64,000 nucleotides of DNA from Tillus elongatus (Eukaryota > Arthropoda > Insecta > Coleoptera > Cleridae): NCBI GenBank assembly GCA_964006375.1, contig OZ023264.1, forward strand, positions 11,480,225-11,544,224. Direction: 5' to 3'. Numbering within the stretch: position 1 is the stretch's first letter; every line of letters begins with the position of its first letter. A program made the translations under genes and the position numbers. Below are positions 43,500-55,286 of this stretch, one piece after another. The notes beneath the pieces are model-generated. The model had not been told where the DNA came from and did no database searches. It saw only the letters and a list, made by a program, of their open reading frames with translations.

Positions 43500-44640
43500 T
43501 CCGGTTGGAGAGGAAATTTGCTGTCCAGGTACAGAGTTTTGGTGGTAGGCCATAGGCGGGAAGTTTATTAAGCAGTGCTGCGTGCCAAACCTGGTCGAAT
43601 GCTTTGGATATGTCTAGAGCGACAATCTGGGATTCACCGTGTAGTTCCATAGACTTGTTCTAAGAATAGGTGACAAGGGAAAGGAGGTCAGCAGTTGATC
43701 TGCGCTGACGGAATCCATACTGCCTGTCGTTGATTAGACTGTGTTTTTAGTAATTCGGTGGTTATATACTTTTTCATCACTTTAGAGATGACTGAAAGGA
43801 GAGAGATAGGCCTGAAGTTGCTAGGAAGCGCTTTGCTATTAACCTAAGGTTCGTCTGCTAGGAAACGAGTTTTTTTGGAAACATTTTAGGTTTATTTTGG
43901 AAAAATTGTTGTGCATTTTCAAACGATAAGTTATTTTGATAAAATTTGGTACATTGTTTCTACTATATATTGTATACCGCCGACCAAATTGATGTCTGCT
44001 TGCATTCAACACACATATTTGCTATTAAAAACATTTGATGAAAATTTCCCTCCATAAGGCACTTGCTGCGTCCAGAGTTTTTATGAATTTTAACAGCTTG
44101 CAAAACCTTAGAATCCGTAATTAAGGTTTTACGTATTTACATACAATAAAATTAGCTCGTGTTCAATTAAACATTTTATTTCTAGTCAGTATGCCATATG
44201 GGTAATGTTTTGCAATTACCTAATCTGGAAATTAAGCAGAAAATAAATGAATTTTTCGAATTATTTTTAGATGTCACGTGTTGATAAGATACGTAGGTAT
44301 ATGTAGACACATGTGTCATTATTTTTTGTTGTACGATCTTATCTTAATTACCTTTCTATCGTAATGTACCTAATGTATGTGAGGTAACTAAACACACGTT
44401 GACGATTATAGACCATAGCATAAGTATACAGGTGTCCCGAAATGATCATCAAATTCGGTGGCAAATTCCACTCGAACACTTAGTTTCATAAGTTCCTATA
44501 ATATTTTCGGAAATTAAAAAAGTCTGAACGCAGCAAGTGCGTTATGGTAGCGAATTTTTAAAAAAATATTTTTTAAAGCTAATGTCTTTCTTTGATGAAA
44601 GCAGGCATCAAACTTGGTTGCCTATATAGTAGAAGCAATG
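43497..44640 (+). repeat. direct duplication unit 2 (1.14 kb)
   Basis: See 41960-43107. It contains a LINE A reverse transcriptase fragment on the minus strand (43498-43850; SQIVALDISKAFDQVWHAAL) broken on one side by the TA array. Confidence 0.9.
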
Positions 44641-44964
44641 TACCATATTTAATCGAAATAACTTTATTGTTTGAAAATATATTTAAAAAATTCACAAGTC
44701 TGGATGCAGCAAATGTGTTATCGAAGTGAATTTCCATAAAAATGTTTTTAATAGCAAATGCGAGCAGGCATCAATCTGATTACCGGTATAGCCTATGTAG
44801 TAGAAACAATGTACCTACTATATTTTATCAAAATTACTTATGGTTTGAAAATATACACAAATTTTCCGAAAATAAACTTAAATGTTGGTTTTCTAACCAA
44901 CAAAGCTTACGTTAATAGCAAATTGAGTTATCGAAATTTGAAGGATTTAATGAAAATTCGGTAA

Positions 44965-45775
44965 ATTTGCAGGTTAACTCCCTAACGCTTTTCAAAAAAT
45001 GGTTTTCAGAAACATTACTAGGAACCCACCTGGATGCACAGACCACAAGAAACATGTCTTGTCCACACCCCCCAAGGAAGTTACGGGACTGGGAGTGAAT
45101 AGGGGTGCTGGGCGGGGTAGGTAGTAAACAGGAAATATGAGCAGAAAATGCGAAGAAAACTGCTTGAAAGCTGTCTGTTTAAATCCATATCCCCATTAAA
45201 CCCTGCCTACCCCGCACAGCACCTCTATTCACCCCAGGTCACGTAACTTCCTTGGGGGGTATGAACAAAAAGTTCTTCTTGTGGTTTATGCAACGAGGGT
45301 GGTTGTATGCACACGAGGGGGGAAGAAAAATGCCTACCACGAAGCAGACCCCCCCCGTTCGACTTGCGACAGGGGTAGGGGGTTGGTGGTGGCTACTTCG
45401 TCGTGGGGATTTTCCTTCCCCCTCGCGTGCATACAACCACCCTCGCTGCATTAACCACAAGAAAAATATCTTGTTCCTACCCGCCAAGGAAGTTACAGCA
45501 CCTGGGGGGATAGGGGTGCTGTGCGGGGTAGGCAGGGTATAAGGGGGATATGGCTTCAAGATGTGAAAAAGACAGCTTTCAAGCCCGTTTTATTCGAAAT
45601 TTCTGCTCATATTTCCTTTTTACTACCTACCCCGCCCAGCACCCCTACTCACTCCTGGTCCCGTAACTTCCTTGGGGGGTGCTATGAGCAAGAAGGTTTT
45701 CTCGGGGTTTGTGGATCCAGGGGGGTCCTAGGCAGGTTTCTGAAAAGAGTTCGGGAGCTAAACTGCAAATTTACC
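44965..45775. mobile_element. GC-rich foldback element (arms about 390 bp)
   Basis: The left arm runs from GTTAACTCCCTAACGCTTTT to about 45345; the right arm runs from about 45393 to GTTCGGGAGCTAAACTGCAA. Inverted blocks include GAGGGTGGTTGTATGCA, CCCAAGGAAGTTACGGGAC, TGCCTACCCCGCACAGCACC and GGAAATATGAGCAGAAA. The central spacer is about 45 bases. Each arm also contains a smaller inverted pair. Single arms occur at 7352, 30335, 36780 and 49085. No open frame is credible. Confidence 0.8.
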
Positions 45776-46612
<837 letters not shown>

Positions 46613-46959
46613 AACACGAATCTCCCCATTAGTGATTTTTTAAAGAAAATTCACTAAAAAAGTAAAATGCGGGCCAAAACGGGACTCTACGGAACATTCG
46701 CATCCATTTATAATTTAATGAAACACCATAGACCACAACATAAAAATAATAAAGAAAAAAAAAAGAAAGCAAAAATAATAATATTTATGAATAAGTTTAA
46801 ATATTGTATATTTGTATATAGGTAACTGATTCAGTTTTCTAGATAATTAATACAAAATAATATGTAGGTATTTGTATATATTTGTATATCATATAAAATA
46901 GCAAAAGTCTGTGGCTGATGGAATTACTGTTCCAAGGTCATAAATACCTCCACCACCAC

Positions 46960-47130
46960 CACAATATGCAACGTGCGCTCCTTCAGAAAACTAAATATGC
47001 ATAGGTATGGCTTCGAAGGCAATCTGTATAGTAAAAGTGTATTGAGAAGTGCCGCATGCAAGATCCGATCGAATGTTTTAGAGAATTCCAACGAAATTAC
47101 ATAATGTTCTCAAAAATTTTCAAGGACAGG
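46960..47130 (-). pseudogene. LINE reverse transcriptase fragment
   Basis: The minus strand reads EFSKTFDRILHAALLNTLL then YRLPSKPY in shifted frames. This corresponds to [20 protein letters not shown] of LINE A reverse transcriptase but is clearly diverged, so it is an older or related family. The surroundings 46663-46959 and 47131-47900 show no other feature. Confidence 0.55.
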
Positions 47131-47911
47131 ATGCCAAAGCTGAGTGATGCATGTCAGTTCATTAGCATTTTAGAAATTAGTTTTTACAATGCAGAAGTAC
47201 ACAGGGTTTTTCAGTTTATAGCAGCAGAACTTTACAGTTTAATAGATGACATGATTTTGGCGCAAATTTCTTTTACGATTATGGGTTGAAGTATTCTTCG
47301 TTTCTATTAAACAGGGTGCTGAATTTTCAAAACAGAATATCGCCGAAGAAAATCGTATTGGCCATCACTAAGGATGTTTGATTTTATGTAAGGATATAAC
47401 GTAATATGCAGTGACTTGAGTATTTTGACGCATAATCTTGAATAGTCATTTTTCTGAAGAAAATACTTTCACTATCACTTTCGTCTTTCCGACGGTTAGA
47501 GAAATTCTCAACGTCTACTTTTACATTACTTAATTCTTTACATCGATAGTTACGTACAGCTTTTTATAACTGTCAATTCATGCTCCTACTTTTATTACTT
47601 ACGTTTGTTGTTAGTTACTGCATCTGATGATCCGTTTGTTTTGTTTTCACTTTCACCCAGATCAATGAATTTGCAATAATTTGACCTTTCGCGAATATCT
47701 ACATAAAACATAGTAACAGGAAACGATAAAAAAATGTTCTGGACGCAGCCAGTGCATTATATTAGTGAATTTTCATAAGAACTGTACACTATTAGTAAGG
47801 TTTTTTTCTTTAAAATTCTTTATTAACTAAGACTTGCTACATATTTCACAATACAAGAAAAATAGAATAAAATTTTTTACAAGATACAAATATTATTCTT
47901 AAGTCAGTGTC

Positions 47912-48313
47912 TTAAAATCTAAATATTCCCATTGAGAAATGTTTAATGGATTTATTTTTAATTTTTCTATATCTGTCAGCCCTAATAATATCCTTAAAAC
48001 CCTCTATATCATATGATTTGTTAATATTACAATAAATTAATGCCGATATTGTCCATGTCCATAGGTTTTCGTCCTTTTTATTATCAAAATCTCTTGCCAT
48101 CCACAAATGAACAGAATTTTCGTTCTCTAGATTTTTTCTCAAGTTGCACATTAAAAAGTTGTTGATCCACTCCCATATTTCTCTGGTTTTTACAATACAG
48201 TTTTTCATTTTATGTAGCACTGTGTCTTGTTTTCCACAATCTATACACACATCATCGGCAACTATCGATTGTCTTTTCATTTTCACTCTAGTTGGAATGA
48301 TGTTGTTGATCAC
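47912..48313 (-). pseudogene. LINE C-terminal zinc-binding domain fragment
   Basis: A 133-codon open frame with VADDVCIDCGKQDTVLHKMK, NCIVKTREIWEWIN and a C-terminal hydrophilic end. Cys-x2-Cys...His...Cys followed by IW-W is typical of the zinc-finger tail (zf-RVT) after LINE reverse transcriptases. Its sequence differs from families A and B, so it is a third LINE family. The open frame suggests less decay than its neighbours, but no reverse transcriptase precedes it. Confidence 0.5.
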
Positions 48314-48554
48314 CTCAAAAACTGTAGTTTTCCAGTCAGATGTTATATACTTATTGTTTAAGAATGGCCAGACTGTTGTCCAAGGTTTGTTATTAAAACT
48401 AATTTTTTAAATTTAAATGGACCTGGGAGGCCGGTTTTAGAGGTCTCAGTTAGCGACTATTTGAAGAAGTTTATATTTTTAATCGAGTTAGAAAATATAA
48501 TTTGGTAGAGATATATGTAAGTACTGCAAGTATCTTTAAAAAAATTGTGATACA

Positions 48555-48700
48555 AATTTCATTTAACTCACAAAAGTTTCCTAGAAAAAAATGAATTATT
48601 TACAAAGGGAATGTACCTGCCAAATCACAAAAATATGGCAGGTATTTTTCTTTTTAATTGCTTGGGTGGTTTTGTTTTAGTCAACCCAATCAAACTAGTC
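48555..48700 (+). repeat. family C repeat, diverged copy
   Basis: ATATGGCAGGTATTTTTC and TTTTAGTCAACCCAATCAAA; see 21781. A MAR left-end remnant (TTGTGTTTGCTGCACCCAGA) is near 48890. Confidence 0.55.
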
Positions 48701-49084
48701 TTTGCGAACAAAACAAGAAAACATGTTTTTTAAAACCTACTTGTAGTTATCTGCGAAGCTCATTATGTTACTTTTCTTTAACTTAGTACCCAGGCTGTGT
48801 TTACATAGGTGTTACTATGGTTCAAGATTGAAGATTCTAGCTTAATAGGTAATTGAGTTTCGAATATTTTTACAAAAACTCTCTACCATATTGTGTTTGC
48901 TGCACCCAGACCTTTTTCAACACTTATTTACTGTTGCTGTATCCACACTTTTTGAAAATGATGAAATATTGTAGCTCTCTATGCAAGACTAACAAACAAG
49001 GCAACCTAAATTTCATTTCTGGGAAAATATTTTGAACAAATGAAATGGGGTTGCAATTTAAATATAAATTGAAAATATTGGTTC

Positions 49085-49505
49085 GCTGCTTTGTCGCAGA
49101 GGTTTCCCTTCCCCTTCTGCATGCATACAACCACCCTGAATGCATAAATAAGAACAATGTAAACAAGAAAATTTTCTTGGGAACAATCTACAAGAAAGTT
49201 ACGGAACCTGGGGTAAATATAGGGGTTCTGGGCGGGATAAACAGAATTTTAAGGAGGTATAGCTGCAAAATGGGATAAAGGCAGCTTATAGTAGTCCAAC
49301 TAAGCTATTTTTTCGCACTTTTCACCCACATTTACTTTTTATCTTCTTCCCCGTTCAACACCCTTATCCACTCCTGGTCCCGTAACTTTCTTGGGGGTTG
49401 TTTGCAAGAAATATTTCTTATGGTCTGTGCATCCAGAAGGAGATCTAAGCATCTTTGTGATTTTTTTTTCTAAAAAGCCCCCGTGTGATAATCTGCAAAT
49501 TTACC
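49085..49505 (+). repeat. GC-rich foldback, single arm (diverged)
   Basis: GCATGCATACAACCACCCTG, AAGTTACGGAACCTGGGG, CACTCCTGGTCCCGTAACTT and AATCTGCAAATTTACC match the arm at 45425-45775 at lower identity. Confidence 0.6.
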
Positions 49506-49625
49506 AAAAATTTAATTTTTATTTACAAAACGAATATACCGGCCAAAGTATAAAGGTGTCAGGTATTTTTACTTATTAGTCGCTTGGATGGTCCGTTTTA
49601 GTCCACTCAATCGAACCAGTTTCTT
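49506..49625 (+). repeat. family C repeat, fourth copy
   Basis: GTGTCAGGTATTTTTACTTA and TTTTAGTCCACTCAATCGAA; directly abuts the foldback arm. Confidence 0.5.
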
Positions 49626-50198
49626 CAAACAAAATAACAAAAATGGTTTTCTAGAACAAATTTGTCGTTGCCTGTGAAGCTCATTGTGCTATTTTTTAAT
49701 TTTAGTCCCCACGCTGCTTTTATATAGGTTTTAGTATGTATCAAAACTGAAGATTATAGTATGATGGGAAATTGAATTATCACCATTTGGAATGTTTTTA
49801 CGAAAATTTCGCTACCATCGCGCACTTGCTGCATCTTACCCCTTTTCAACATTTATTTACTATTGCTGTATCCATACCCTGTGAAAATGAAATAAATAAA
49901 TATAAACAATACAAAATTTTGAAATTAAAATGTTAATAATTTACACTGAACATATGTTTATAGGTATATATTAAACTACTGCATGAGATTATGTGGTTTG
50001 ATTTACCTCAAATTTTCCATATACGCCATAAAGAGTAAATAATAATGAAAATTCACTAAAAACTAAAAGTAAACAATAAGTACCTTATTCTAAGATTCTA
50101 AGTTATTAGCTGAGCCTTATTATTTGTTTGTGACGTCTGTAAACAAAGAAGAAGAAGAAGATAACCTCAAATTCGACTCTCCCCCACTGTCAGTTTGC
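49626..50198. other. unassigned, with a MAR left-end remnant near 49810
   Basis: AAAATTTCGCTACCATCGCG and CACTTGCTGCATC is the inverted MAR left end. Otherwise nothing is seen up to the hAT element. Confidence 0.4.
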
Positions 50199-51159
50199 TA
50201 GTGATGGGAAAAACAGTTATTTTCTGTTAACAGCTGAAGCCGTTAACGTTATTTAATAATAACCGCTGAAAATAACGGCTTCAGTTACCTATTTTAGACT
50301 GGATAGTCGATCGATAGTATCCTACATTCCCAAAGCTGTGAGCGATAGCGAGCACACTAGTATAAATGCATTGTATTTTTACCCCGTTATTTCACGTAGT
50401 GTATAAATCTCAAATTTTGTCGATATGAAAAGGAAACAAAGGGTTATGAAATTATAATAAGCGTGTCGTAAATCTTTTGCCACTCTGAAGTGAAACTTTT
50501 AGAAATCAGAAAGGAGTCTTCTATAAGAATTTACTTAGATGTTTTAGGAATTATAAACTAGTCATTTCTCACAAATTTATTTTATCAGGGTCTTTACGTA
50601 AATGTCAATGCCACAGCAAGAATCAATAAATATCATTATTTATCACGCCTTAGGACGTTAGACGTTAGAACTTTTATTGCTACACAGAAATTCATCTTTT
50701 CACCTAACATTTTTGATTATTAAATATTTGGCTTTACATACTAGTGGGAAACACAACTGTTTCAAAAATAACAGCTTCTCAGTTTAACAGAATAACTCTG
50801 TGTAGTAGTGTCCGTATGCCGTATCCCCATCAAAAACCTGTTAAAGTTAAAATTAAAATTAAACCGTTTTATTGTACCGAAGATCGTACGTCCCTAAAGC
50901 TGTGAGCGAGAGCGAGCATTCCCAATTTCAAGGCTATTCATCCCGTTAAATGGTTAAATAACAGTTGCCGATGAAAACCGATGTTTATTCATCGAACCTA
51001 GTTGCAGTAGAACTGAAACAGACACGACTCCGATTCTAGGTTAGTGTAAAAAGCGTTACTTTTTAAGCCGTTATTTTTATAAATCGATAACTGGTGGTTA
51101 CCGTTACGGCTCGGTAACCGCTTAAAAATAGCTGACAGTTAAATAACGACCCATCACTA
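50199..51159. mobile_element. non-autonomous hAT-like element (961 bp) with target duplication
   Basis: The ends are TAGTGATGGG (50199-50208) and CCCATCACTA (51150-51159), followed inward by a longer, imperfect inverted match (AACAG-TATTT-CTGTTAACAG / GCTGACAGTTAAATAACG). Flanking 8-mers are CAGTTTGC (50191-50198) and CAGTTTGT (51160-51167), one mismatch. Inside, AAAGCTGTGAGCGA-AGCGAGCA occurs twice (about 50330 and 50897). No protein is encoded. Confidence 0.8.
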
Positions 51160-51167
51160 CAGTTTGT

Positions 51168-51755
51168 AAAATAACAAATAACAATGACAAATAGCTAACT
51201 GGCGTTGTCAGATTGAACTAGGAGAGGGCGATGGGTTTTAAATACCTTGAAGAATGGGAAGCTTAATATTTATACATAATAAAACGTAGTTCCAGATTGC
51301 CTTTAAACAAATTGAATTACTTTAATTAAAATTTTTATTTATAACTATATATTTTTCTGATATCTTCACATTCAGATGACAGTTTTGGCAAATGGCAACC
51401 CCGCTGATTGTTTATTGTGAGATTTTATTGTAGCCTGTTCGCTTGAAGTTTAATTTGGAGCATTTGTTTGCAGCGTAACCCTGATATATTTGCCCGACCT
51501 TGTCTAACATTATAGGCACCCATTTAGAGGTAATTTCAGGTTATATCGTAAATTATTTATTTTTTATTTGGTTATAATTCAGAATCTAATTAATCGATTA
51601 AGTTCAAATTTGGTAGAGAGAACAACTGATACGAGATCTACGTGCGTGTAAAGTTTTAGTTTCATACTTCTAGTAATTTAAAAGATATTAGGGTTTCAAA
51701 CAGTTTTTAGCATTTTTTCTGAAAGTATGTGAGTGTCAAAACGGTCTAACGAACT
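51168..51755. other. unassigned AT-rich sequence
   Basis: No gene or repeat end recognised. Confidence 0.4.
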
Positions 51756-51832
51756 CATTCAAGCTATTAACAAAGTAAAGGGAATTAACAAATTTGGTTT
51801 CTATTGGTGAAGTATTTTTTGAGTTATCGGTT

Positions 51833-51887
<55 letters not shown>

Positions 51888-52015
51888 CTTTTGAACTGAC
51901 ATTGGATTTGGGTTCTAGGGGCCCTAATTTGCGCTCATTTAAAGAAAGTTTCCAAAAATCTTACAATCGATACCTCTCTATTAGTGATTTTTCTTAATGA
52001 AAATTCACTAATAAT
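51756..52015 (+). repeat. MAR repeat around a (TA)n array
   Basis: Pre-segment (CGAACTCATTCAAGCTATTA, GAGTTATCGGTTGGATA), (TA)n at 51836-51884, then the distal segment (GGGTTCTAGGGGCCCTAATT, GCGCTCATTT, CTCTATTAGTGATTTTTCTT, GAAAATTCACTAATA). This is the clearest complete junction of the family. Confidence 0.75.
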
Positions 52016-52069
52016 GAAATTCAAAAATAATATATGGATATCTCTGAGCCTCCATAATTAAGCAACTCT

Positions 52070-52300
52070 GATATATCATCAGACCTGGGCTGATAGTTCT
52101 TGTCTCCAGTCTTACCATATAATCGGGAGTGTTAAGCGGAAGCGAAAGCAGGGATTTGAAAAATCTTACCTGAATTCATTCAGTAGCTTCTAGAATAAGT
52201 GCCCAAATGGCACAACAATTTAGCACTGCTCCTAGTACTATAGATTGATAGAGCTTAACCCTATCACTACAATAATTTATTTTCTATCTAACAATAATAG
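52070..52300 (-). pseudogene. LINE reverse transcriptase C-terminal fragment (another family)
   Basis: The minus strand reads VKLYQSIVLGAVLNCCAIWA and, shifted, IQVRFFKSLLSLPLNTPDYM then VRLET. This is the region after the reverse transcriptase palm in LINEs (K-LYxSxVxxxLxY-xxxW ... FF+-LL-LP-NTP-Y-VRLE). It is decayed and unlike family A in sequence. Confidence 0.55.
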
Positions 52301-52327
52301 CCATCACTGTACCACTAGATTGTGACC

Positions 52328-53882
52328 ATCATTTTCAAAACTAAAAAGGTACGAAAGATGCTCACTTCTCTTAATACCAGGAAAGCCTCTGGCCTTGACG
52401 AGATCCCAGCAATTGTTCTAAAAAAATGTGCACCAGAACTTGCCCTGTCCTGACTCGTCTGTTTCAGACATCTTACAATAGAGGCATATTCCCTAGTAAC
52501 TGGAAAACTGCTCGAGTACAACCCGTCCCCAAGAAAGGATCCAAAGCGCTTCCTAGCAACTACAGGCCTATTTCTCTCCTTTCAGTCGTCTCTAAAGTGA
52601 TGGAAAAGTATATAAACACCGAATGACTAAAATTTCTTGAAAAACACAGTCTAATCCACGACAGGCAGTATGGATTCCGTCAGTGCAGATCAACTGCTGA
52701 CCTTCTTTCCCAGATTGTCGCTCTAGACATATCCAAAGCATTCGACCAGGTCTGGCACGCAGCGCTGCTTAATAAACTTCCGGCCTATGGCCTACCACCA
52801 AAACTCTGTACCTTGACAGCAAACTTTCTATTCAACCGGAGCATTTCTGTTGTCGTGGATGGCCATTCCTCTAAACTATATCCAATTAATGTAGGAGTTT
52901 CTCAAGGTTCAGCTTTAGCCCCTACTTTGTTTCTTCTCCACATCAATGACCTCCTCTCTAGCACATCCAACCCAGTTCACAGTTACGCGGACGACAGCAC
53001 CCTCCACTCAAATATACAATATTCTAAGCCTGTCTCTTTGGCCCAATTAGATGAGGATCGTAGACTCATGGGGGGTTCTGTCTCCGTGGATCTCCAAAAA
53101 ATATTAGACTGGGGAAGTAGAAATCTTGTACAATTCAACCCCACCAAATCTCAGTCTTTCTTTCTTTCTCATAAAAGATACACCAGTCCTAGACACATCA
53201 AAATGAACAACCAAGTTATTCAAAGTAATGAGTCCTTTTCACTTGTTGGCATTTCTGTGGATCGAAATCTCAATTGGCACCAACATGTCACATCAATTGC
53301 AGAAGCGGCTGCTAAGAAATTAGGTTTTCTCTTCCGGGCTCGCAAATACTTTTCACCAGCTAATCTCTATACCTTATATACTTCGCAAATAAGGCCAAAC
53401 CTCGAATACTGCTCCCACATCTGGGGTGCTGCTGCCCCTTCTACACCCGCTATCCTGGACTCCATTCAGAAGAGAGCTACACGTCTCATTGGTGATCCTA
53501 CCCTCACCCAAAGGTTGCCATCTCTTTCCCGCCGACGTGCCGTTGGTGACCTCTCTGTCTCTCTTATAGATATCTGCACGGGCACTGCTCAGAGGCGCTT
53601 TCTTCCATAGTTCCTCCACCTGCTGTCCCCAACAGATCTACCAGGGGAACAGAGCGAATGCACCCTTTTACTGTCCAGGTCACCAGACATAGAACATATT
53701 GTTATGCCCGCTCTTTTGTCCCGAGGACTTCCAAGTTGTGGAGCTCCTTGCAGGCACATGTTTTTCCTTCACCTTCAAACCTTCAAGTCCAGAATTAACA
53801 AGTTGCCTCTTTCATCCTTGTCGACACCCACGGTACGATAGTATTTAGGCTGTAAGCCCTCGTGGTGTGTTGTTGAAATAAA
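52328..53882 (+). mobile_element. LINE family A, reverse transcriptase to 3' end (best preserved frame)
   Basis: From 52627 to 53610 the frame is open and carries [66 protein letters not shown] and IRPNLEYCSHIWG, with the catalytic YADD intact. A TGA at 52624 and a two-base loss near 52440 break the upstream part. About 45 bases are deleted in frame between STADLL and QIVALD. The 3' tail GGTGTGTTGTTGAAATAAAA ends at about 53882. 5'-truncated near 52328. Family A lies in the jockey/CR1-like part of the LINE tree by motif style; the clade is not settled. Confidence 0.88.
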
Positions 53883-54450
53883 AAAATAATAATTTAGAAA
53901 CTATGGTTTTTGACATACAGCGAAAGCAACATGAAGAAGAAAACACCACACTCAATTACCTAAACTGCTTCTCATGTAAGTACATTACGGGCTTTCTCAA
54001 ATTCTTCTCTTGAAACCGGCGAGGTCATCTGGGTCTACCTTCATTGTTTCCTCTACATACTGTACCTAACCATTAATTTTCTTTATGATATATAACGTTT
54101 GTGGATAGGCTTTGCGGTGTTTAGCGGTGTTTTCTTTTCTCGAAATAACTTTTTCTCGTTGCCCTCCATAACTTTAATTTTTGTTTATAGTGTAGTCTTC
54201 ATACCTGCTGGAGCTTGATTCAGCCGTCCTTTCTTCATGCAATCTTCGATTTCTTTACTGTTTCTTTGGATTCATACCTCTTTCGCCTTGCTACGTTTCA
54301 TTTTTTTAAGGAATTACCTACACGAGAAAATAAGACAAACTACACAGCTAGTTAGCTTTTTGGTACTTGCAAAAACGTGCGTTTTTCAGGAAGCCAAATT
54401 TGATTGTGTGTGTGTTTTTGTTTCTTTAACGTCGATCTATTTCCGCAATT
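53883..54450. other. unassigned
   Basis: No gene is recognised; the open frame at 54237-54527 is without family features. Confidence 0.35.
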
Positions 54451-54750
54451 ATGGCCAATCACCGACGCCAGGGAGCGCTTTCAACTCACTATCCTGGAAA
54501 TTTTGGCGAACCCCTGCCTTTATGTAGGGAGGGTGGGGATCTTTAACGTACCCAACATCGCATGGACACGGGACCGATGGCTTTACGCCCACTCAGATGG
54601 GCGGAACGTGCAGACATTCAACTTGCTCAAATACAATGCCACAGCCTCGGTTAATGTTAATGTTACAGTATGTACTGGAAAAGTGAAAGGATCGAACCGA
54701 GCACCCTTTGGTTTAGAGGCACACGTTGTTATCACTGAACCACTAAAGCT
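54451..54750 (-). repeat. SINE with tRNA-derived head
   Basis: On the minus strand the head carries an A-box-like TGGTTCAGTGAT (54742-54731) and a B box GGTTCGATCC (54698-54689), the polymerase III internal promoter of tRNA-derived SINEs. The body (54685-54451) is shared with 2640-2885. Body blocks such as TTAAAGATCCC and GTCGGTGATTGGCCATA look strongly conserved between the two copies. Confidence 0.75.
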
Positions 54751-55166
54751 CTCAAATTTGATTGAAATCGATTTATAATCTCTAACGTACAAATCACAGA
54801 CCACGTAAACTATTTACCCAAAAGCTACAAAACTTTACAATTTAATTTTTAGTCCGAGTAACTTTCATTATGTTTAGTTTTCAGCAAATAAAGCTTGTAC
54901 AAACTATAATATAACTAATTTGGCTGTTCTAAATGCGACTAGTAGCTAAGCCGTAAGTACTAAGCTGTCTGGGTTTACAGAACACACAGAACAGAGAGTC
55001 CACGTTAAAGCAGATTTGCCTATCAAAGCAACTAACTATTTGCTAATCACAAATTGAAATATCATCTGAATTAATAGGCTGACGTAATCAGAATGTAGAG
55101 ATCAAACAAAAACCACTATATCTAGAAAAACATAATCACAGGTCAGTCCAAAACGACCCTTATATA

Positions 55167-55168
<2 letters not shown>
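54751..55168. other. unassigned AT-rich sequence
   Basis: No feature recognised. Confidence 0.4.
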
Positions 55169-55223
<55 letters not shown>

Positions 55224-55265
55224 AGGTCTCTATTAGTGAATTTTTTTAAATAAAAATTCACTAAA
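55169..55265 (+). repeat. (TA)n with MAR hairpin end
   Basis: About 26 TA units (55169-55220), then CTCTATTAGTGAATTTTTTT and AAAAATTCACTAA. The LINE A 3' end begins 20 bases further. Confidence 0.8.
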
Positions 55266-55286
55266 AGCAGGGACATTTTTTTTTTA

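Noticed and set aside
54689..54742. Possible tRNA gene
   Set aside because: A and B boxes are present, but the sequence cannot fold with a proper acceptor stem or anticodon arm by eye, and it continues into a repeated SINE body.
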